From Haladaptatus sp. DYF46 (GTDB lineage: Archaea; Halobacteriota; Halobacteria; Halobacteriales; Haladaptataceae), in assembly GCF_021083305.1 (NCBI RefSeq), contig NZ_JAJFAY010000001.1:1240001-1304000 (forward strand): DNA of 64,000 nt, read 5' to 3'. Both the position numbers and the translations under genes were made by a program. Shown piece by piece: positions 56,146 to 64,000 of this stretch (position 1 is its first letter; every line of letters starts with the position of its first letter). Under the pieces are notes generated by a model that was not told the origin of the DNA, ran no database searches, and was given only the letters and a program-made list of their open reading frames with translations.

Positions 56146-56321
56146 GTTCGTCCCGACAGGACGGACGGATAAAGCGGTGATGACGCGGGCGAGGGTGGCC
56201 GGTAGGTCGGGAGAAGGGATGACCGGAGCAAGCGGTCAGGGGTCAGAACTGGTCGGAACGTGTGTGCTCTAAAAAAACGACGACGGTGTGGACGGCACAC
56301 CATCGTCCTGTATCGCAACGA

Positions 56322-56570
56322 TCAGTGGTTTTCGGGACAGTTCAGGTCGTCACTACGTTGTTCCAGTTCCCGTTCCGGTACGGGCTGGACGTTCGTCGAT
56401 TCGTCCCGGTTTCGGTTCTTCCGGGTCGCGATTCGTTCCGCGCGTTGCTTCCGAAGCCCGTGCAGAACGACCTCCATCCCTTCCGCTTTCGTGATGACGA
56501 CGACCGCGTATCGTTCGTCGCTCGGGCGCGTACTCGCCGCGCCGCGCGGGGGATGGCGTTGTGTGGACAT
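56322..56570 (-). CDS. Small basic hypothetical protein
   Basis: An 82-residue, Arg/Glu-rich soluble protein. A middle segment ERYAVVVITKAEGMEVVLHGLRKQRAERIATRKNRNRDES looks folded; the ends are disordered. ATG 56570 is preceded by an AT-rich region. No family recognised; the neighbouring 56353-56682 frame is a shadow of the same DNA. Moderate confidence that it is coding. Confidence 0.5.
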   Translation of the reverse strand: MSTQRHPPRGAASTRPSDERYAVVVITKAEGMEVVLHGLRKQRAERIATRKNRNRDESTNVQPVPERELEQRSDDLNCPENH

Positions 56571-56807
56571 AGTTACCTTCCGTTGTACCCGTGTTTGTTC
56601 TATCGCACGATACAAGCGGGATTACTCCACACTCATTCAAAAGAATTGAGGCCCTACTGCCAATCGTTTGGGACTTTTTCAATAAAATTGGCGATGTGTC
56701 GTCTCATTTCCCTGTTGCATGTCGTGGACCGTCGCGGTTCGTCGTGGAGATAGTGTCGTTCTCGGCCACAAATCAGTGGGTGTTCGGCGTCGTCCGTATC
56801 GTGGAGA

Positions 56808-58499
56808 ATGCCTGACATTCCACGACGACGGGTGCTGGGGGGAACCGCTGGGCTTGCGTTCGCGCTCACGGGGTGGGGCGCGGGCGACGGCCGCGCGAAC
56901 GACACGCGACGAATGCGAACGATTGCCGACTCCGTCGTCACCACGACGGACGAACTCGAATCGACGTTCGAAAACCTCTCGTCCGGCGAGACGGTCCTCA
57001 TCACGGCGAAAAACGCGCCGTACCGGACGACGGGATGGCTCGACATCGACGCGGACGACGTGACCGTCGTCGGACCGGGCGTGCGGACGCTGATAAAATC
57101 GGCCCCAAGTGCCAACGCCGGCGGGTTTCGCATCGGCCACCGTCGGCACTGCTCGAACGTCACGATTCGGGGTATCGGCTTCGACGGCAATCCCGACGAA
57201 CAGAGCATCTTCACGAAGCTCTGCCACGGCATCGTCGTGAAGGACGCGGAGGACGTCACGCTCGCGGGGAACTACGTGACCCGAACCCACCCGTACCACG
57301 AACACAGCACGGGCGGGAGCGGCATCAGCGCGGAACCCGCGAGTCGGAACGTTCGGATCGTCGGCAACCGAATCGAGGACATCGGCGACAGGGGGATACA
57401 GGTCGGGGGGACGCGGGTCGTCGTCGCTCGAAACGTCGTCACGGACGGCCTCGACCGCTCGATCTCCTGTGACGTGTGGCGGAACGGCCGCCACCGTCAG
57501 GGCGGGAACATCGCCGTCATCGGGAACGTGCTGGGGAACAACCCTGAAGGGAGTCTGGTCGGCATGGGCGGCGACGACCTGACGGACGGCGGCGGCTACG
57601 TCGTCATTTCCGACAACCTCGGGTTCGGCCACCACAAGTCGTTCTGCCACCTCGGTTTCGAGGGGACGGTCCGGAACGTCCGAATCGACGGGAACGTCAG
57701 CGTACAGGAACGGCGGGACGATTACTCGGGCATCTCGCTCGACATCGAGCGCGCCGAACACGTCACCGCAGTGGACAACGACCTGTACGGCTACGGCGGC
57801 CGGGGAATCAACGTCAGCGAGGGGATATCGGACTTCGTCGTCTCGCGAAACCGGATTCGAAACGTGGCGAGCGACGGCATCAGAATCGCCGGTGCGGAGG
57901 ACGGCGTCGTCGCCCGAAACACGGTTTCCGGCACCGGCCGGACGGGCATCATCCTCGAAGCGGCGCGGTACGTCGCCGTCGAAGGGAACCGCTTCCGGGA
58001 CCTCGAACGGGTCGGCATCCTCGCGGCGGGCGGCGAGACGTTCCACGAGATCAGCGACAACCACGTCCGCGGGTTCGCGACCGGGAAGGGCCACGAGGCC
58101 GGAATGTTGATTCAGAGCGAACGAAACCTCGTCCGACACAACCGAATCTACCGCAGCGGCGGCCCGGCGATCGTGGAGGGCAACGGCGCGAACAACCTCT
58201 ACGACGGGAACTGGTCGGACGCGAAACGACCGTGGCACATCCGAAGCGCGACGTCGCGCGTCCGCGACCACACCCCCGCTTTCGACGTCCACCGCGGAGT
58301 GAGCGTCGACGGGTCGGGACGCGCGACGGTGGAGTTCGAAAAACCGTACGCCACGCGGCCGAAACTCTCGTTCGGGCGGGTCGGCGGGGGGGTTCGCGGC
58401 GTCTCCTACCGCACCACGAACGACGGCGATTTCGACGCGGCGCGACTCACCGTGGCGTCGCCGGACTCGACGGTGGACGTGTTCGTCGAACCGGTCTGA
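56808..58499 (+). CDS. Tat-exported right-handed beta-helix protein
   Basis: A 563-residue protein. The Tat signal (RRRVLGGTAG, about 6-15) is followed by a parallel beta-helix of many coils: repeats of the type NVTIRGIGFDGN, NVRIVGNRIEDIGDRGIQVGG, and NRIRNVASDGIRIAGAEDGVVARN. Such helices occur in pectate lyases, NosD/CASH proteins and other polysaccharide-acting enzymes. No catalytic residues were identified. The last about 100 residues are a different beta domain. Confidence 0.88.
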   Translation: MPDIPRRRVLGGTAGLAFALTGWGAGDGRANDTRRMRTIADSVVTTTDELESTFENLSSGETVLITAKNAPYRTTGWLDIDADDVTVVGPGVRTLIKSAPSANAGGFRIGHRRHCSNVTIRGIGFDGNPDEQSIFTKLCHGIVVKDAEDVTLAGNYVTRTHPYHEHSTGGSGISAEPASRNVRIVGNRIEDIGDRGIQVGGTRVVVARNVVTDGLDRSISCDVWRNGRHRQGGNIAVIGNVLGNNPEGSLVGMGGDDLTDGGGYVVISDNLGFGHHKSFCHLGFEGTVRNVRIDGNVSVQERRDDYSGISLDIERAEHVTAVDNDLYGYGGRGINVSEGISDFVVSRNRIRNVASDGIRIAGAEDGVVARNTVSGTGRTGIILEAARYVAVEGNRFRDLERVGILAAGGETFHEISDNHVRGFATGKGHEAGMLIQSERNLVRHNRIYRSGGPAIVEGNGANNLYDGNWSDAKRPWHIRSATSRVRDHTPAFDVHRGVSVDGSGRATVEFEKPYATRPKLSFGRVGGGVRGVSYRTTNDGDFDAARLTVASPDSTVDVFVEPV

Positions 58500-58508
58500 G
58501 TTTCGTCC

Positions 58509-58892
58509 CTACTCGTCCGCCGCGGGCGCTCCGGCAGTGAGGCGAAGGAAGACGATGCTCCCTTCGGTTTCCTCCTCGGGTTCGTCCCACCTGTCGCGGT
58601 CGGTGGGGTGCTGGTAGAACAACTCCGGTGGAACGTGAACGCCCTTGCCCTGCGGTTTCTCGGGCATCAACACGTAGTGGCCGTCCCGCGAACCTCGCAG
58701 GTGGACCCGATAGTAGATTTCCCCGTCCCGCGCCGTCCGTTCCTCCGCGACCCGTTCGACGGTGAACTCCCGCGGGGTTCGGAGCGTTCCGGTGTCGGTG
58801 CCGACCGTCACCGAATCCCCGCGCCGAAGCCGATAGAGTACCGACAGCAACCCGCCTCCCCCCGCGTTTCGTGCGTCTTCCAGTGCTGGCAT
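58509..58892 (-). CDS. Conserved-looking hypothetical protein
   Basis: A 127-residue soluble protein. It reads ALEDARNAGGGGLLSVLYRLRRGDSVTV at the start, then a beta-rich region (YRVHLRGSRDGHYVLMPEK) and an acidic end. Convergent with the beta-helix gene. No function can be assigned. Confidence 0.7.
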   Translation of the reverse strand: MPALEDARNAGGGGLLSVLYRLRRGDSVTVGTDTGTLRTPREFTVERVAEERTARDGEIYYRVHLRGSRDGHYVLMPEKPQGKGVHVPPELFYQHPTDRDRWDEPEEETEGSIVFLRLTAGAPAADE

Positions 58893-59007
58893 GCCGTACT
58901 AGAGGTTCCGCGCGAGCATAAACAGACGAGTGGTCGAACGTCTCGGAGAACCCCGAACGCTCCCGAGAGCCCCGAACGTTTCTGGCGGTGGAGGACGAAC
59001 GGAAGAT

Positions 59008-59313
59008 ATGAAACGGACGACCACGGAAACCGGTGACTGGTTCGACGTACTGCTCGAAACGGAGCGAGCGCAGGCCGCCTCGATGGTGCTGTCGCCCGGC
59101 CAGTCCACCGGCGGACCGGAGAACCGACACGAGGGGAGCGAGCAGTGGCTGTTCGTCTCTTCGGGAACCGGCGAGGCGACCGTGGACGGGGAGTCGGTCG
59201 AACTCTCGGCGGGCGACCTCGTCTGCATCGAAGAGCGGGAAACACACGAAATCACGAACACGGGCGACACGCCGCTCGAAACGCTCAACCTCTACGTGCC
59301 GCCGGAGTACTGA
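59008..59313 (+). CDS. Single-domain cupin protein
   Basis: A 101-residue cytoplasmic cupin. Motif 1, with the spaced ENRHEGSEQWLFVSSG, lacks the first His of the common HxH pair (Asn-Arg-His instead); motif 2 ends in ETHEITNTG with its His. The fold is small and may bind metal or sugar. ATG 59008 gives the usual N-terminus; an open frame starts at 58930. Confidence 0.8.
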   Translation: MKRTTTETGDWFDVLLETERAQAASMVLSPGQSTGGPENRHEGSEQWLFVSSGTGEATVDGESVELSAGDLVCIEERETHEITNTGDTPLETLNLYVPPEY

Positions 59314-59332
59314 TCGAATGGGACCGGAGGGA

Positions 59333-59596
59333 CTACAGGCGCTCGATTTTGATGAACCGTCGCGCGGCGCGAGAATCGTCTGACGCCGGTTCGAACAGGC
59401 TGTTGAACGACGCGTCCGGGTCGGCGCGAAGGCGGGCGAAACAGTCCTGACAGACGGTCGCGGAGTCGGCGGACGATTGCCGGGTCGTCACGCCGGCGTC
59501 GATTTCGGTGCGGACGACGCGGAGCACGGCCTCGTCTCGACAACGCGAACAGCCGTCAGGCGATTCTGAGCGGTTCGATGGCGTCTCTGGAGTCAT
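59333..59596 (-). CDS. Small protein with two CxxC pairs
   Basis: An 87-residue protein from ATG 59596. CSRC near residue 16 and CQDC near 49 are spaced as a zinc-ribbon-type site, with an Arg-rich end. A longer frame runs to 59683 but adds unconvincing sequence. It may be a small zinc-binding protein of unknown role. Confidence 0.6.
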   Translation of the reverse strand: MTPETPSNRSESPDGCSRCRDEAVLRVVRTEIDAGVTTRQSSADSATVCQDCFARLRADPDASFNSLFEPASDDSRAARRFIKIERL

Positions 59597-59807
59597 CGCT
59601 CGTTCACAGCACGAGCCTTCGCCGCAATAGTATGCGGTCCGTACCGGACGGGAGCGAGGTGATAGCGACCGCCTACTCGCCACCTACTGTCGGGAAACTG
59701 CCCGACGAAAGGGTGATAGTCGGAATACGCCTAGCGTCGAGTGGGTACGAACACCGCGGCTTTTTCGTTCCGCGTGACCCACTGCGAGCGACGACGAGAG
59801 GGAAACC

Positions 59808-60278
59808 ATGGCAGTACAATCGCGAGACGAGGACCTACGACCGGTCCGACTCTACCAGTTCGAGGGGAGAGACGTATGGCAAGAAGGGGACGAACACGCG
59901 CGGCTACGGGGCTACTTCCCGTTGTCTCCGGGGACGCCGGGCGCGGGAGACGTTTCGGGGGAGGACCTGATGATGGTCTGCATCGAACTCGAACCCGGAA
60001 ACTACCTCCCGACGCACCGCGACAGCAACGAGGAGTTGCTCCACGTGACCACCGGAACGGTGGAAGCGACGGTCGGAAAGACGACGATGGAACTGACGGC
60101 CGGTGAGATGACGCTCGTTCCGGTCGACGTGCCACACAGCATTCGAAACGTGGGAAGCGGGACGGCGCACGTCCTCGGAATCTTCCCGAACGACGAACTG
60201 ACATCGACGTTCGAGAAACCGCTGGAACCGTTCGGCACGGCAGTCCTCACCATCGGTCCCGACGCAGACACCGAGTGA
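59808..60278 (+). CDS. Cupin domain protein
   Basis: A 156-residue cytoplasmic protein. Cupin motif 1 is visible as GNYLPTHRDSNEELLHVTTG (His and Glu ligands), motif 2 as VPVDVPHSIRNVG. A C-terminal tail of about 30 residues follows. Role unknown. It precedes the DUF3891 and siroheme genes without overlap. Confidence 0.85.
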   Translation: MAVQSRDEDLRPVRLYQFEGRDVWQEGDEHARLRGYFPLSPGTPGAGDVSGEDLMMVCIELEPGNYLPTHRDSNEELLHVTTGTVEATVGKTTMELTAGEMTLVPVDVPHSIRNVGSGTAHVLGIFPNDELTSTFEKPLEPFGTAVLTIGPDADTE

Positions 60279-60354
60279 ATCGAGAAACGAGAGCCGACTC
60301 GCTACTTGCGTGTCGGCACGCGCTTTTATCCCGGTTCCGGACCAATTCCGGGCC

Positions 60355-61224
60355 ATGATACTCGCCGACGCGGAGGACCACTATCGGTTCATCACGCAAC
60401 CCGACCACGCGAAGGTGGCCGGGGAGTTCGCCGAACACTGGGGGAACGAGACGTTCGACCCACCAGACCCCTACGCCGCGATGGTCCTCGTGGCGGACAC
60501 CCACGACGACGGGTGGTGGGAGTACGACCGGCGGCCCCACCTCGAAAACGGCGACATCGTGGACTTCCTCAGCGTTCCGGCGGAGGCGTGGGTGACGTTC
60601 TACGACGACGGCATCGACAGCGTCGTCGAGTTGAACGAGTACGCCGGACTCGTGGCGTCCATGCACGGGTCCGGCCTCCGCCGCCGTCGCTACGGCCTGT
60701 CGTCGTCGTGGCCCGACACGCCGTCGGCCTTCGAGGAGTTCGTGGACCGCGAGGAGCGGCGACAGCGACGACTCGCCGACGGGTTGTACGAGTCGGGCGG
60801 CGGTGAGGAAAATGACGGACGTGACGACAGAGAGCGACTTTCGGACGCCGACATGGACCTCCTCACCGCGATCCACGAGCAGGGCGAACCGCCCGAGGGA
60901 ACCGAAAGCGAGCTGTGGCGGAACTACGAACTCCTGCAAGTCTGGGACTTCCTGTCGCTCGTCCTCTGCACCAGCGAGTGGCCCGAGGAGACGGCCATCG
61001 ACTCGGTGCCGAAATCGGCGGATGACGAGGACGTATCGATGACGGTGACGCCCGTCGGCGACGACGAGTTCCGACTCGACCCGTACCCGTTCGACGAGTC
61101 GCCGCTCACCGTGTCCGTGCCCGCGAGAATCGTCTCGAACGGGGAGTACGACAGCGAGGCCGCCCTGCTCCGGGAGTACTACGCCGGGGACCACGAGACG
61201 ATCGAGTTCACCCTCCATCGATGA
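60355..61224 (+). CDS. DUF3891 family protein
   Basis: A 289-residue protein whose first half shows the family's pattern: HYRFITQPDHAKVAGEFAEHWGN, VADTHDDGWWEYD and EYAGLVASMHGSGLRRRRYG. The several His and Asp (HDD) suggest a metal site of HD-like enzymes; the reaction is unknown. ATG 60355 follows a TATA-like TTTTATC. Its stop overlaps the sirC start (ATGA), so the two are co-translated. Confidence 0.85.
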   Translation: MILADAEDHYRFITQPDHAKVAGEFAEHWGNETFDPPDPYAAMVLVADTHDDGWWEYDRRPHLENGDIVDFLSVPAEAWVTFYDDGIDSVVELNEYAGLVASMHGSGLRRRRYGLSSSWPDTPSAFEEFVDREERRQRRLADGLYESGGGEENDGRDDRERLSDADMDLLTAIHEQGEPPEGTESELWRNYELLQVWDFLSLVLCTSEWPEETAIDSVPKSADDEDVSMTVTPVGDDEFRLDPYPFDESPLTVSVPARIVSNGEYDSEAALLREYYAGDHETIEFTLHR

Positions 61225-61889
61225 TTCCGCTGTTACACGACTTTCGAGGCGAACGCGTCCTCGTCTTCGGCGGCGGCCGGGTCGGCTACCGAAAGGCTCG
61301 CCGTTTCGCTCGGGAGGCGGACGTCCTCGTCGTCGCGACGGGATTCGCGGACGAACTCGAATCGCTCTCCGAGGACGAAACCGACGAACGGAGCGGAGGC
61401 GTCTCGCTCGTCAAAGCCGCCATCGACCCGGCGGACGCCGAAACGTGGCTCGACGACGCCGCGCCCGCGCTCGTCGTCGCGGCGACGGACGACGCGGCGC
61501 TGAACGAAGCGATCGAGCGGGCGGCGAGAGAGCGCGGAACGCTGGTGAACCGGACGGACGAAAGTGGCGGACGCGACGCGGGAAGCGTCGTCGTTCCGGC
61601 CACGGCCCGCGACGGCGACGTGGTCGTCGCCGTCGGAACCGGCGGGCGGAGTCCCGCGGTGAGCCGCGAACTCCGGAGGCGAATCGAACCCGTGGTGGCC
61701 GGTGCGGAAACCGTTACCGCCGTCACGGCGGACCTGCGGGACGACCTGAAACGGCGGGAAATTTCCGCGACGAAGCGCCGGAACGCCGTCCGTGCGGTCG
61801 TCGAATCGGACGCCGTCTGGGAGGCGGAAAGCGAGAAACGAGCGAGAGAAGAGGCGGAGCGAATCGTGGAGCGAGTCCTCGGAACCTGA
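61221..61889 (+). CDS. sirC: Precorrin-2 dehydrogenase / sirohydrochlorin ferrochelatase
   Basis: A 222-residue protein of the CysG N-terminal type. The NAD motif VLVFGGGRVGYRKA is near residue 13; AAPALVVAATDD and VVVPATARDGDVVVAVGTGGRSPAVSRELRRRIE match the family core. It oxidises precorrin-2 to sirohydrochlorin, with iron insertion possible. The Asp-104 equivalent needed for chelation was not assessed. Convergent genes at 61890 and 62915 act in the same pathway. Confidence 0.93.
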   Translation: MIPLLHDFRGERVLVFGGGRVGYRKARRFAREADVLVVATGFADELESLSEDETDERSGGVSLVKAAIDPADAETWLDDAAPALVVAATDDAALNEAIERAARERGTLVNRTDESGGRDAGSVVVPATARDGDVVVAVGTGGRSPAVSRELRRRIEPVVAGAETVTAVTADLRDDLKRREISATKRRNAVRAVVESDAVWEAESEKRAREEAERIVERVLGT

Positions 61890-62915
61890 TCAAGCGTCGA
61901 ACTGCCGGAGGGCGACGAGACGGTCCTCGGCGGACCCGTCGGCGAGCACGTCACACGCTCGTTCCACGCCGTCGTCTATCGATTGCACGTCGCCGCGGGC
62001 GTACAGACGGAGCGCGGCGTTGAACGCGACGGCGTCCGCGAGGTCGTCATCGGCCTCGCCTGACAGGACTTCCTCGGTGATTCGCGCCGAGTCGCCCGGC
62101 ACGTCGTCCACGTCGAGGGCGTCGCCGTCGAACGCCATCTCGTGTCGGTCCGTCTCGATTTCCGCGCCGTCCCACTCGACGTACGTCGTGTGTCCCGGTC
62201 GAACGTCGTCGTAGCCTTCCAGTCCCTGAAACATGAGGACGCGGTCTATCTCCTGCGTTCGACTCTCCGAGAGCGTGTTGATGACGCGCTCCCCGAACGT
62301 CGTGTGGAAGAAGCTCCCGAGGTGAACCGACGCCTCCGCCGGGTTGGCGAGGGTTTCCACGGTGTTGACGAACGTCCGCACGCCGAGGGCGCGCCTGTCG
62401 TCTTCGAGGGCGGCCACGGCCGGGTTGAACCGCGCTTGGTCGTAGAAGCCGAAACCCACCTCGTCGGACATCTCGGCGCTCGTTTCGGGGTCGAGGTCGA
62501 TGTCCACGCCGAGTTCGGAAAGGACGTGTCGATAGGCACACCCGTCGCTCATGGGCACGCGGTCGCCGCTGTGGACGACGACGGGGGTTCCGGCGGCCGC
62601 CGCGACCAGTCCCGAGGCGACGCCGAGGAGTGCCGTCCTCGACTTCCCGTCGTAATTCGCGCCACAGTCCACCGGGTCGCAGTCCGGGGCGACGGAGACG
62701 GTTTCCTCGACCATCGCGTCCACGAACCCCGCGAGTTCCTCGGGCGTGTTCCGTTTCCAGCGGTTCGCCACCCAAAAGCCGCCGAGCGCGACGGGGGAGA
62801 CGTCGCCGGAGAGGATTTCACCGAAGGCGAACTTGGCCTGCTCGTAGTCCATATCGTCGGCCGACTTCGGCCCCGAACCGACGTGTCCGACGAGGTCCCG
62901 GAAGTCGTGCCCCAT
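61890..62915 (-). CDS. Anthranilate phosphoribosyltransferase-like protein (TrpD2 type)
   Basis: A 341-residue protein of the TrpD/thymidine phosphorylase fold. The helical N-terminal part (EQAKFAFGEILSG, RNTPEELAGFVDAM) leads to a catalytic half with GANYDGKSRTALLGVASGLVAAAAGTPVVVHSG, replacing the standard TrpD glycine loop. It lies between siroheme genes, not trp genes. A role in siroheme or heme nucleotide metabolism is possible but unproven. ATG 62915 overlaps the SUMT stop (TGATG). Confidence 0.85.
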   Translation of the reverse strand: MGHDFRDLVGHVGSGPKSADDMDYEQAKFAFGEILSGDVSPVALGGFWVANRWKRNTPEELAGFVDAMVEETVSVAPDCDPVDCGANYDGKSRTALLGVASGLVAAAAGTPVVVHSGDRVPMSDGCAYRHVLSELGVDIDLDPETSAEMSDEVGFGFYDQARFNPAVAALEDDRRALGVRTFVNTVETLANPAEASVHLGSFFHTTFGERVINTLSESRTQEIDRVLMFQGLEGYDDVRPGHTTYVEWDGAEIETDRHEMAFDGDALDVDDVPGDSARITEEVLSGEADDDLADAVAFNAALRLYARGDVQSIDDGVERACDVLADGSAEDRLVALRQFDA

Positions 62916-63742
62916 CACTCGACACCTCGCTCCGAGACGACGGCGTCCGCGAACGACGGAACCCCGACGGACGGCGTTCCGTCGAGATACTCCACTACGC
63001 GGTCACGAACGGCCACGACGTCACCGACGACGGTGACGGCGGGCGGTTCGATGCCAACTTCGTCCCGTCGGTCCACGATGGTGTCGAGCGTGCCCGTCAC
63101 GGTGAACTCGTCCTCGCGGGTCGCCCGTTCGACCATCGCGGCGGGGGTGTCCTCCGGGACGCCCGCCGAACACAGCGCGGCCACGTTATCCGGCAGTCGG
63201 CGGACGCCCATCAGAATCACGAGCGTCCCGCCCGCGCGAACCGTCGCGGCGAGTGCGTCCCAGTCGAGGGCGCTTTCGGCCTTCGTCGGGTCCTCGTGGC
63301 CCGTGACAACGGTGACACAGGAGGCGTGTTCGCGGTGCGTGACGGGAATCCCTGCGACGCCCGGCGCGGCCACCGCGCTCGTGATGCCCGGCACGATGTC
63401 GAAGTCGATTCCGGCGGCCGCGAGGTGTTCGGCCTCCTCGCCGCCGCGCCCGAAGACCGTCGGGTCGCCGCCCTTCAGTCGAACCACGTCCTTTCCCTCG
63501 CGGGCCAATCGGACGAGCAGGCGGTTTATCTCCTCCTGCGTCGTCCGCTCGCCGTCCGGGCCGGGGCGTTTGCCGACGTACATTCGCTCCGTCGAATCGG
63601 GACAGGAGTCGACGATTCGGTCGTCCGCTAAATTGTCGTGACAGACGACGTCCGCGTCGTCCAGCAGTTTCCGCGCCTTTACCGTCAGCAGTTCCGGGTC
63701 GCCCGGTCCTGCACCGACTAAATAGACTGTTCCAGTGTACAT
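62915..63742 (-). CDS. cobA: Uroporphyrinogen-III C-methyltransferase (SUMT)
   Basis: A 275-residue enzyme adding two methyl groups to uroporphyrinogen III. VYLVGAGPGDPELLTVKARKLL opens the family-typical N-terminus, then YVGKRPG, DVVRLKGGDPTVFGRGGEE and IVPGITSAVAAPGVAGIPVTHR, all strong SUMT signatures. ATG 63742 is 2 bp past the upstream stop. It feeds precorrin-2 to SirC for siroheme, and in haloarchaea siroheme is the entry to heme as well. Confidence 0.96.
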   Translation of the reverse strand: MYTGTVYLVGAGPGDPELLTVKARKLLDDADVVCHDNLADDRIVDSCPDSTERMYVGKRPGPDGERTTQEEINRLLVRLAREGKDVVRLKGGDPTVFGRGGEEAEHLAAAGIDFDIVPGITSAVAAPGVAGIPVTHREHASCVTVVTGHEDPTKAESALDWDALAATVRAGGTLVILMGVRRLPDNVAALCSAGVPEDTPAAMVERATREDEFTVTGTLDTIVDRRDEVGIEPPAVTVVGDVVAVRDRVVEYLDGTPSVGVPSFADAVVSERGVE

Positions 63743-63744
63743 AC

Positions 63745-64000
63745 TCACGTTTCGCCTCCGCATCGTTTCGCGCTCCGGTACCGCGCTCGGTAGCCCTCGA
63801 GGTCGTTCGCGGCGCTCGTTTCGTTCGGTTCGCCGGTTTCCGTTCCGTTCGATTCGCTCGCCTCTATGTCGCGGAACTCCCGCGCGGCGGCGACGAACAT
63901 CGAACACGGTTCCCGGCACGGAAACGCGCCGTCCCCGCGCGGAACGTCGATTTCGTCGTCGGCCGTCGCGTCCCACTCCCGACGGGCACAGCACTGCTCG
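63745..64000 (-). CDS. C-terminal part of a cysteine-rich protein, possibly a CbiX/DR2241-type protein
   Basis: Partial gene entering from the right edge: 84 residues read in frame, ending TGA at 63745-63747. Four Cys lie near the start of the visible part (CC pair, then [10 protein letters not shown]) and another near the end. The visible sequence and place before SUMT resemble the C-terminal iron-sulfur part of haloarchaeal CbiX/DR2241-type siroheme-pathway proteins. That identification is from memory and context only. Confidence 0.45.
   Translation of the reverse strand, partial: EQCCARREWDATADDEIDVPRGDGAFPCREPCSMFVAAAREFRDIEASESNGTETGEPNETSAANDLEGYRARYRSAKRCGGET

Overview
This window is chromosomal DNA of a haloarchaeon (class Halobacteria). 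The signs are high GC, proteins rich in Asp, Glu and Arg, twin-arginine rather than Sec-style signals on most exported proteins, very short or leaderless 5' regions with TATA-like elements, tightly overlapping stop/start codons, and several characteristic haloarchaeal gene sets. The gene content resembles genera such as Haladaptatus, but that is a guess. No rRNA, tRNA, CRISPR array, insertion sequence or phage gene was recognised.

Layout. 1-4 kb: end of a peptide ABC transporter, a LysE exporter and an MFS transporter, followed by an orphan iron-box-like palindrome at 4036-4047. 4.3-10 kb: exported and stress proteins (a secreted propeller-like protein with a His-rich tail, a nucleoside-binding NUP protein, UspA, a cupin with zinc ribbon, a glycerophosphodiesterase). 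10.1-14 kb: an ABC-2 export operon in which one permease is fused to a PrsW-like intramembrane protease. 14-20 kb: phosphate uptake operon pstS-pstC-pstA-pstB-phoU with an operator-like dyad upstream and a hairpin after pstS. 20.4-27.6 kb: a type IV pilus/secretion locus (ATPase, membrane platform, five overlapping pilin-like genes). 27.7-31 kb: a potassium-channel protein and a DsbA/FNT fusion. 31-41.5 kb: carbohydrate and amino-acid metabolism, two small membrane proteins and a drug exporter. 41.5-44.7 kb: tungstate/molybdate transporter wtpABC preceded by a ModE-box-like dyad. 44.8-53.4 kb: a complete NRPS-independent siderophore operon (dat-ddc-iucA-iucB-iucD-iucC) preceded by two iron-box-like operators. 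53.6-60.3 kb: mixed housekeeping genes, cupins, a beta-helix protein and an EamA transporter broken by an in-frame stop. 60.3-64 kb: siroheme synthesis genes with a TrpD-like gene between them.

How the genes work together. Several systems are nutrient-scavenging units: phosphate (pst), tungstate/molybdate (wtp) and iron (siderophore). Each is preceded by its own recognisable inverted-repeat operator. The siderophore enzymes fit a route from aspartate semialdehyde through diaminobutyrate and 1,3-diaminopropane to a citrate-hydroxamate of the schizokinen type. The least characterised system is the pilus-like locus at 20.4-27.6 kb.
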